Assembly (NCBI RefSeq): GCF_002149035.1
Contig: NZ_NGFP01000040.1
Span: 1 to 46,531 of the forward strand
Source: Streptosporangium minutum
Lineage (GTDB): Bacteria > Actinomycetota > Actinomycetes > Streptosporangiales > Streptosporangiaceae
Reading direction: 5' to 3'
DNA: 46,531 bases
Within the stretch, counting starts at the first letter, position 1; every line of letters starts with the position of its first letter. The notes below the pieces were generated by a model, which saw only the letters and a program-made list of their open reading frames with translations, was not told the DNA's origin and ran no database searches. Shown piece by piece: positions 41,637 to 46,531 of this stretch. Position numbers and translations under genes: made by a program.

Positions 41637-42002
41637 ATGGCACAGGTCGCGTACGACCGGAAGGAACAGCTCCAGCAGATCGAGAGCGGTCTGATGCCCG
41701 GCGAGCAGATCATCGCCGTCTACGACGCCATCGGCGCCGGGACCGGCTTCCTGGGACTCACCGACAAGCGTGTGATCGTGCAGGACAAGTCCTTCGTGGG
41801 CAAGAAGGTCGCCATCACGAGCATCCCCTACGCCAAGGTCTCGGCGGTCAGCGTGGTGAGCAACAAGTCCCTGGCGGGCTCGTTCTTCTCCTCCGGGGCC
41901 ATCGCCATCCACGTGGGCACCCACACCTACGAGGTGGAGTTCCGGGGCGACAGCAAGGCCCACCACGTGCACAACGTGATCCTGCACTTCATCAGCTCGT
42001 AG
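41637..42002 (+). CDS. Bacterial PH-domain protein (bPH_1)
   Basis: This protein has 121 residues with no signal peptide or membrane helix. It is a single bPH_1 domain: LMPGEQIIAVYDAIGAGTGF, LGLTDKRVIVQDKSF, then VAITSIPYAKVSAVSVV and a final helix HHVHNVILHFIS. Such proteins form oligomeric rings in crystals; their cellular role is unknown. It stands alone. Confidence 0.85.
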   Translation: MAQVAYDRKEQLQQIESGLMPGEQIIAVYDAIGAGTGFLGLTDKRVIVQDKSFVGKKVAITSIPYAKVSAVSVVSNKSLAGSFFSSGAIAIHVGTHTYEVEFRGDSKAHHVHNVILHFISS

Positions 42003-42041
42003 CCGGCCCCGGAACCCTCCCGATCACCAACGGGTGGACGG

Positions 42042-43220
42042 TCAGGAGCGGGCGACCGACCGGTAGAGGTCCATCGTCCGCTCGGCGATCCGCGCCCAGG
42101 AGAAGTGGTCCACCGCGCGGACCCGTCCCGCCCTGCCCATCTCGGCGGCGAGCGCCGGGTCGGCCAGCAGCCGGTTGACCCGCTCGGCGAGGTCGGCGGC
42201 GAACCGCTCGGGGTCGTCGGGGGTGCCGTCGGCCGCGGACTGGTCGATCGGGACCAGCAGGCCGGTCGAGCCGTCGGCGACGACCTCGGGGATGCCTCCG
42301 GTGGCGGTGGCCACGACGGCGGTCTCGCAGGCCATGGCCTCCAGGTTCACGATCCCCATCGGCTCGTAGATCGACGGGCAGACGAAGACCGTGGCGTGGG
42401 TGAGGATCTGGATCACCTCGGGACGCGGGAGCATCTCCGAGATCCAGACGACGCCGTCCCGTTCCAGCCCCCGGACGAGCCCGGCGACCTCGGCGGCGAT
42501 CTCGGGGGTGTCGGGCGCGCCGGCGCAGAGCACCAGCTGGGCGTCGGGGTGGAAGTCCCTGGCCGCGTGGAGCAGGTGGACGAGGCCCTTCTGCCGGGTG
42601 ATGCGGCCCACGAACACGACGTACGGCCTGGCGGCGTCGATGCCGTGCCGGGCCAGGACGTCGGTGTCGCGGTCGGGGGCGTACTCGCCGGTGTCGATCC
42701 CGTTGTGAATCACCGTTACTTTTTCCGGCAATATTTCGGGATAGCTGGTCAGCACGTCACGCCGCATCCCCTCCGACACGGCGATGATCGCGTCCGCGCT
42801 CGCCAGCGCGCTCCGCTCGGCCCAGGATGACAGCGTGTAACCGCCGCCGAGCTGCTCGGCCTTCCACGGCCGCAGCGGCTCCAGGCTGTGGGTGGTCACC
42901 ACGTGCGGCGTGCCGTACAGCATCTTGGCCACGTGACCCGCGAAATTGGCGTACCAGGTGTGGCTGTGCACCAGATCCGCGCCCTCGCACCCGGCCGCCA
43001 TCTCCAGGTCCACGCCCAGGACCTGGAGTGCGGCGTTGGCCGTCTCCAGCCCGCCGGGCACCCGGTAGGCCTCGACGCCGCGCTCGGGCCGTGACGCTCC
43101 GAAGCAGCGGACCCGGGTGTCCGCCAGCCGGCGCAGCTCCCGGGCGAGGTATTCGACATGGACCCCGGCACCGCCGTACACCTCGGGCGGGTACTCACGA
43201 CTCAGCAGATCAACGCGCAT
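42042..43220 (-). CDS. glgA: Actinobacterial GlgA/GlgM-type glycosyltransferase (glycogen or maltose-1-phosphate synthase)
   Basis: This protein has 392 residues and a GT4 fold. The N-terminal glucan-synthase loop is REYPPEVYGGAGVHVEYLA; the C-terminal nucleotide-sugar site shows VFVGRITRQKGL and the EPMGIVNLEAMACETAVVA stretch with the catalytic Glu. The short length and close pairing with glgC fit GlgM of mycobacteria, which makes alpha-maltose-1-phosphate from ADP-glucose for the GlgE pathway, at least as well as classical GlgA. The gene diverges from glgC with 48 bp between starts, so the two share control. Confidence 0.9.
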   Translation of the reverse strand: MRVDLLSREYPPEVYGGAGVHVEYLARELRRLADTRVRCFGASRPERGVEAYRVPGGLETANAALQVLGVDLEMAAGCEGADLVHSHTWYANFAGHVAKMLYGTPHVVTTHSLEPLRPWKAEQLGGGYTLSSWAERSALASADAIIAVSEGMRRDVLTSYPEILPEKVTVIHNGIDTGEYAPDRDTDVLARHGIDAARPYVVFVGRITRQKGLVHLLHAARDFHPDAQLVLCAGAPDTPEIAAEVAGLVRGLERDGVVWISEMLPRPEVIQILTHATVFVCPSIYEPMGIVNLEAMACETAVVATATGGIPEVVADGSTGLLVPIDQSAADGTPDDPERFAADLAERVNRLLADPALAAEMGRAGRVRAVDHFSWARIAERTMDLYRSVARS

Positions 43221-43268
43221 ATGATCAGCGTAGTGTTTCAGTCTTGTTCGTCAGGTTAAGGTCCAGAT

Positions 43269-44495
43269 ATGAGAGTCCTCGCGATTGTGCTGGCCGGCGG
43301 CGAAGGCAAGCGTCTGATGCCGCTGACAGCTGACCGGGCCAAGCCCGCAGTGCCATTCGGGGGGATATACCGGCTCGTCGACTTCGTGCTGTCGAACCTG
43401 GCCAACGGTCACTACCTGCAGATCGTCGTGCTGACGCAGTACAAGAACCACAGCCTCGACCGGCACATCTCCCGAACCTGGCGGCTTTCGTCGATGCTGG
43501 GCAACTACGTCACGCCCGTGCCCGCGCAGCAGCGGCTCGGGCCGCACTGGTTCTCCGGGTCGGCCGACGCCCTGTTCCAGAACCTGAACCTGATCTACGA
43601 CGAGATGCCCGACCACGTCATCGTGTTCGGAGCCGACCACATCTACCGGATGGACCCCCGGCAGATGGTGGAGCAGCACATCGAGTCCGGCGCCGAGGTG
43701 ACCGTGGCGGCGATCCGGCAGCCGCTGTCGCTGGCCGACCAGTTCGGGGTGATCGAGACCGACCCCGCGGGGCGGCGGGTCGTGGCCTTCCGGGAGAAGC
43801 CCAAGGACGCGGTCGGCCTGCCGGACGCGCCCAACCAGGTGTACGCGTCGATGGGCAACTACGTCTTCAGGACCCAGGCGATGCTCGACGCGCTCCGGGA
43901 GGACGCGCTCGACCCCACCAGCAAGCACGACCTCGGCGGGAACATCATCCCGATGATGGTCAAGGCGGGCAGCGCCGAGGTCTACGACTTCGCCGACAAC
44001 GTCGTGCCGGGCTCCACCGATCGGGACCGGGGCTACTGGCGGGACGTCGGGACGCTGGACGCCTACTACGAGGCCCACATGGACCTCATCTCGGCGCACC
44101 CGATCTTCAACCTCTACAACAACCAGTGGCCCATCTACACCGGCCACGACCCGCTCCCGCCGGCCAAGTTCGTGCACAACGACGGCGACCGGGTCGGCCG
44201 GGCGATCGACTCGCTGGTCTCCGCGGGCGTGATCGTCTCCGGCGGGCTCGCGGAGCGCTCCATCCTCTCCCCGGGCGTGGTGCTGCACTCCCACTCCCAC
44301 GTCGAGGACTCGGTCCTGATGGGCAACGTGAAGGTGGGCCGTGGCGCCATCGTCCGCAAGGCCATCATCGACAAGAACGTGATCATCCCGGACGGCGCCC
44401 GCATCGGCTTCGACCTGGAGTACGACCGCAGCCGCTTCGCGGTGACCCGTAACGGCATCGTGGTCATCGGCAAGAACGAGATCGTCGAACGGTAG
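43269..44495 (+). CDS. glgC: Glucose-1-phosphate adenylyltransferase
   Basis: This protein has 408 residues. The pyrophosphorylase loop [16 protein letters not shown] and AKPAVPFGG, the substrate motif FREKP and catalytic Asp in [10 protein letters not shown] are all present, and a left-handed beta-helix tail closes the protein ([20 protein letters not shown]). It makes ADP-glucose from glucose-1-phosphate and ATP, the donor used by the neighbouring GlgA/GlgM enzyme for glycogen or alpha-glucan synthesis. Confidence 0.97.
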   Translation: MRVLAIVLAGGEGKRLMPLTADRAKPAVPFGGIYRLVDFVLSNLANGHYLQIVVLTQYKNHSLDRHISRTWRLSSMLGNYVTPVPAQQRLGPHWFSGSADALFQNLNLIYDEMPDHVIVFGADHIYRMDPRQMVEQHIESGAEVTVAAIRQPLSLADQFGVIETDPAGRRVVAFREKPKDAVGLPDAPNQVYASMGNYVFRTQAMLDALREDALDPTSKHDLGGNIIPMMVKAGSAEVYDFADNVVPGSTDRDRGYWRDVGTLDAYYEAHMDLISAHPIFNLYNNQWPIYTGHDPLPPAKFVHNDGDRVGRAIDSLVSAGVIVSGGLAERSILSPGVVLHSHSHVEDSVLMGNVKVGRGAIVRKAIIDKNVIIPDGARIGFDLEYDRSRFAVTRNGIVVIGKNEIVER

Positions 44496-44497
44496 CC

Positions 44498-44526
44498 CCG
44501 GCGGCGGCCGTCGGCGGGGCCGCCGG
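44498..44526 (+). terminator. GC-rich hairpin after glgC
   Basis: Arms CCGGCGGC (44498-44505) and GCCGCCGG (44519-44526), immediately past the glgC stop. Confidence 0.5.
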
Positions 44527-44617
44527 CCGCTGCCCCGCCACCGCTCCGTGACGGGATCCGTCGCTTCCATCGGCGACCGCGGCCCGGCGACCGTCGGCAT
44601 TCGATTAACCCATTGAC

Positions 44618-44635
44618 GGAGTGAGTACTCACTCC
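44618..44635. promoter_or_regulatory. Perfect 18-bp palindrome, TetR operator
   Basis: GGAGTGAGTACTCACTCC, 13 bases before the TetR ATG at 44649. GAGTGAGTACTCACTC-type palindromes are classic TetR-family sites, so autorepression of the TetR/VOC operon is very likely. Confidence 0.8.
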
Positions 44636-44648
44636 GCATGATGAGCGC

Positions 44649-45353
44649 ATGGAGAACCCACCTGCCCGGCGGCGAGCGCCGGGAATGAGCCTTGAGCGAC
44701 GACGCCACATGATCGTGCTGGCCGCGCTCCCCCTGGTCGCCGAGTACGGCGCAGCCGTCACCACCAGCCAGATCGCCAGGGCCGCCGGGATCGGCGAGGC
44801 CACGATCTTCCGGGCTTTCGCCGACAAGGACGAGCTGCTGGACGCCTGCGTGGTCGAGGCGCTCCGTCCCGACCACGCGCTGGAACAGCTCGCCGCGATC
44901 CCGCTCGACCAGCCGCTGGCCGCCCGCCTGACCGAGGCCGCCGACATCCTGCAGGCGCACACGGCGCGGATCGGCACCGTCCTCGGCGCCCTGCACGCCT
45001 CGGGCCGCCGCCGTTCCCGCGACCGCCACGCCGTCCCTCCCTCCGCCGGCGGTACGGCCGAGGCCCCCGCGGCCGACCGGGGGGAGGCGTCCGCCGGCCG
45101 GGTGGACGAGGCCTCTCCCCCGGACCAGGCAGACGGGACACGGCTCCCGGACCGTGAGGCCTCGTCCAGGCAGACCCTTGAGGCGGTGGCCGAGCTGTTC
45201 GAGCCCGAACGCGACTCGCTCCGACTCCCCCCGGAGCGCCTGGCGACGATCTTCCTCCACCTGATGCTGTCCAGCGCCCGCCGCCCGCTGGGCGGCCCGC
45301 AGATAAGCACCGACGACCTCGTGGACGTCTTCGTGCACGGCGCCCTGACCTGA
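44649..45353 (+). CDS. TetR-family repressor, autoregulated
   Basis: This protein has 234 residues. The helix-turn-helix is VTTSQIARAAGIGEATIFRAFADKDELLDA (at ~40-70). The C-terminal domain is interrupted by a Ser/Ala/Asp-rich low-complexity insert (~118-172) before QTLEAVAELFEPERDSL. Its palindromic operator lies directly upstream, and the VOC gene follows after 10 bases, so the two form one operon. Confidence 0.9.
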   Translation: MENPPARRRAPGMSLERRRHMIVLAALPLVAEYGAAVTTSQIARAAGIGEATIFRAFADKDELLDACVVEALRPDHALEQLAAIPLDQPLAARLTEAADILQAHTARIGTVLGALHASGRRRSRDRHAVPPSAGGTAEAPAADRGEASAGRVDEASPPDQADGTRLPDREASSRQTLEAVAELFEPERDSLRLPPERLATIFLHLMLSSARRPLGGPQISTDDLVDVFVHGALT

Positions 45354-45363
45354 GAGGCCGACC

Positions 45364-45738
45364 ATGCCCATCACGCTGAACCACACCATCGTCCCCGCCG
45401 TCGACAACGAGCGGGACGCCCGGTTCTTCGCCGACGTCATGGGGCTGGAATGCCTGCCGCCCGCCGGGGCGCGCGGCCACTTCGTCCCCGTGCGGGTCAA
45501 CGCCACCCTCACCCTCGACTACATGACCGTCGACGACCCCGAGGGGCACCACCTGGCCTTCGACGTGGACCCCGCCACCTTCGACCGGATCCTCGCCCGT
45601 CTCCAGGAGCGCGGCGTGCCGTACGGCGACCACCCGGCCGATCCCGGCAACGGCCGCGTCGACCACCCGCCCTGCGCCCGCGGCCTGTTCTTCGTCGACG
45701 GGGCCCGCAACCTCTACGAGGTCATGTCCCCCGAGTGA
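45364..45738 (+). CDS. VOC-family (glyoxalase fold) protein
   Basis: This protein has 124 residues. One vicinal-oxygen-chelate unit: LNHTIVPAVDNERDARFFADVMGLE (opening betaalpha, His7), HLAFDVDPATFDRILARL with its His, and GLFFVDGARNLYEVMS with the closing Glu, together a possible metal triad. Members include glyoxalases, resistance proteins and dioxygenases; the reaction is not readable. Position behind a TetR repressor hints at detoxification or resistance. Confidence 0.85.
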   Translation: MPITLNHTIVPAVDNERDARFFADVMGLECLPPAGARGHFVPVRVNATLTLDYMTVDDPEGHHLAFDVDPATFDRILARLQERGVPYGDHPADPGNGRVDHPPCARGLFFVDGARNLYEVMSPE

Positions 45739-45922
45739 GGCGGCGGCCGGTCAAGGGGCCCCGGGCACCCGACGCTCCGTGAGATCGACGCCCTCGCGCC
45801 GCGCTTGGCGCGGCGGCCGGTCCGCGACGCGGCGGACGGCCCGGAACCGTCAAAGATCTCCACGGGATAGATTCTCCCGGGACGTTCCCTTGACCATGCG
45901 GGCGGATCACGAGAGGCCTCGA

Positions 45923-46531
45923 ATGCGACTGACGCGACCGTTCCGGCGGCTGAGCCCGGCCGAACGGCAGGTATGGGACGCCTATCCTGCGGGCACCTGG
46001 GTGGACCTGCGGACCGGGGACAGGGACGCCGACGACCCGGCGGAGGGAGCCGGGTGGGGGCCGGAGCGGACGGTCCGGGCGGAGGTCATCGCGGCGCTGC
46101 TGCTCGGCGCGCGGGAGCCCGAGCCGGGCCGGACCGCCGGCCTGCGGCTGGCGGGGGCCCGCGTGACGGGGGAGCTGAACCTGTCCGACGCCACCCTCAC
46201 CGGCAAGCTCCACCTGCTCAACTGCCACCTCCCCGAGGTCGTCTCCCTCACCGACGCCACCACGTCGGGCGTGCGGTTCCGGGGGTGCGAGATGGAGCGG
46301 GTCCGGGCGGCCCGGTGCACGGTCAACGGCCTGCTGGAATTGGAGGGCTCCACGGTTCACAGCGGGGTCCGGCTGGACAACGCGCACGTGACCGGTCAGT
46401 TCCGGCTCTCCAGGTCGCGCCTGCACGCCCCCGGTGAGCGGTCCCGGGCGAGCGAGAGCCGGCTGGAGGACATCCGGCGGCCGTTCACCGAGACGGAGAT
46501 GCGGGAGCGGGGCCTCGACCAGAGCCAGTGG
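45923..46531 (+). CDS. Pentapeptide-like protein annotated as membrane-associated oxidoreductase in relatives (3' truncated)
   Basis: ATG 45923 follows GAGAGG. The frame is open to the right edge (203 codons). After WVDLRTGDRDADDPAEGAGW and PERTVRAEVIAALLLGA come beta-helix-like turns with a periodic A/C-x-L/V-x-x pattern (LRLAGARVTGELNLSDATLT, LHLLNCHLPEVVSLTDATTS). Similar proteins are common in actinobacteria, often labelled membrane-associated oxidoreductase without evidence for redox activity. I see no cofactor motif in this part. Confidence 0.65.
   Translation, partial: MRLTRPFRRLSPAERQVWDAYPAGTWVDLRTGDRDADDPAEGAGWGPERTVRAEVIAALLLGAREPEPGRTAGLRLAGARVTGELNLSDATLTGKLHLLNCHLPEVVSLTDATTSGVRFRGCEMERVRAARCTVNGLLELEGSTVHSGVRLDNAHVTGQFRLSRSRLHAPGERSRASESRLEDIRRPFTETEMRERGLDQSQW

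Noticed and set aside
43251-45512. Long open frame on the minus strand across glgC and the TetR gene
   Set aside because: Antisense shadow of GC-rich coding sequence. The plus-strand genes have clear family motifs; the antisense translation is low-complexity and Arg/Val-rich.
1-46531. CRISPR arrays, tRNA or rRNA genes, riboswitches
   Set aside because: I looked for regularly spaced repeats, cloverleaf ends and conserved rRNA or riboswitch cores on both strands and saw none. Diverged RNA elements could still be missed without a covariance search.

Overview
The window reads as chromosome of a GC-rich actinomycete. Codon use is strongly G/C-ending, GTG starts are common, and the gene families are typical of actinobacteria: a GlgC/GlgA pair, a CYP105-like P450 with its [3Fe-4S] ferredoxin, a Pls/PosA-type NRPS, a DUF2332 protein, and a partial pentapeptide-like protein at the right edge. 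A filamentous genus such as those in Streptosporangiaceae is plausible, but I cannot fix it from sequence alone.

Left third (1-14 kb), accessory. After the tail of a secreted repeat protein there is a compact three-gene unit: an NrtR-like Nudix regulator (636-1364) with a palindromic operator at its own start, an MTA/SAH-nucleosidase-superfamily protein (1366-2523), and a four-TM membrane protein (2520-4475). The last two proteins share a short GVQAGTV motif resembling RHIM/bacterial amyloid signalling motifs. I read this as a conflict (immunity/cell-suicide) system and as the most interesting item here. Next comes a two-gene fucose-utilisation island: a secreted beta-helix glycosidase with a PDZ domain, and a divergent GH29 alpha-L-fucosidase ending in an F-type-lectin-like domain. 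The island lies between two ~97% identical copies of the 5' end of a DUF2332 gene, one truncated and one intact. A complete IS5-family element (866 bp, TTA target duplication, -1 frameshift transposase) follows.

13.3-21.4 kb: a 2,019-residue secreted modular protein ending in a NucA/NucB DNase-like toxin domain, with a DUF6461-like gene just downstream as candidate immunity protein. A complete second set of upstream modules is nested inside its LamG domain. Behind the toxin gene lie a decayed tyrosine-recombinase tail and an orphan TPR-protein tail, marking a past recombination junction.

21.4-26.7 kb: a Pls/PosA poly(amino acid) synthetase with a compact M1 metallopeptidase immediately downstream, probably a cationic homopolymer producer/degrader pair.

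26.8-46.5 kb is closer to a metabolic core region. It holds an L-rhamnose-mutarotase-like protein, DUF2809 membrane protein, Nei-type DNA glycosylase, DapA-family aldolase with divergent LysR, tryptophan 2,3-dioxygenase with divergent AsnC/Lrp regulator, an OASS-family PLP enzyme with an MFS transporter, a Tat-exported class V aminotransferase, a TetR/P450/ferredoxin set, a GNAT, a CbiX-like protein, a PgeF-family protein, a bacterial PH-domain protein, divergent glgA/glgC, and a TetR/VOC operon with a perfect palindromic operator. I saw no rRNA, tRNA or CRISPR array.
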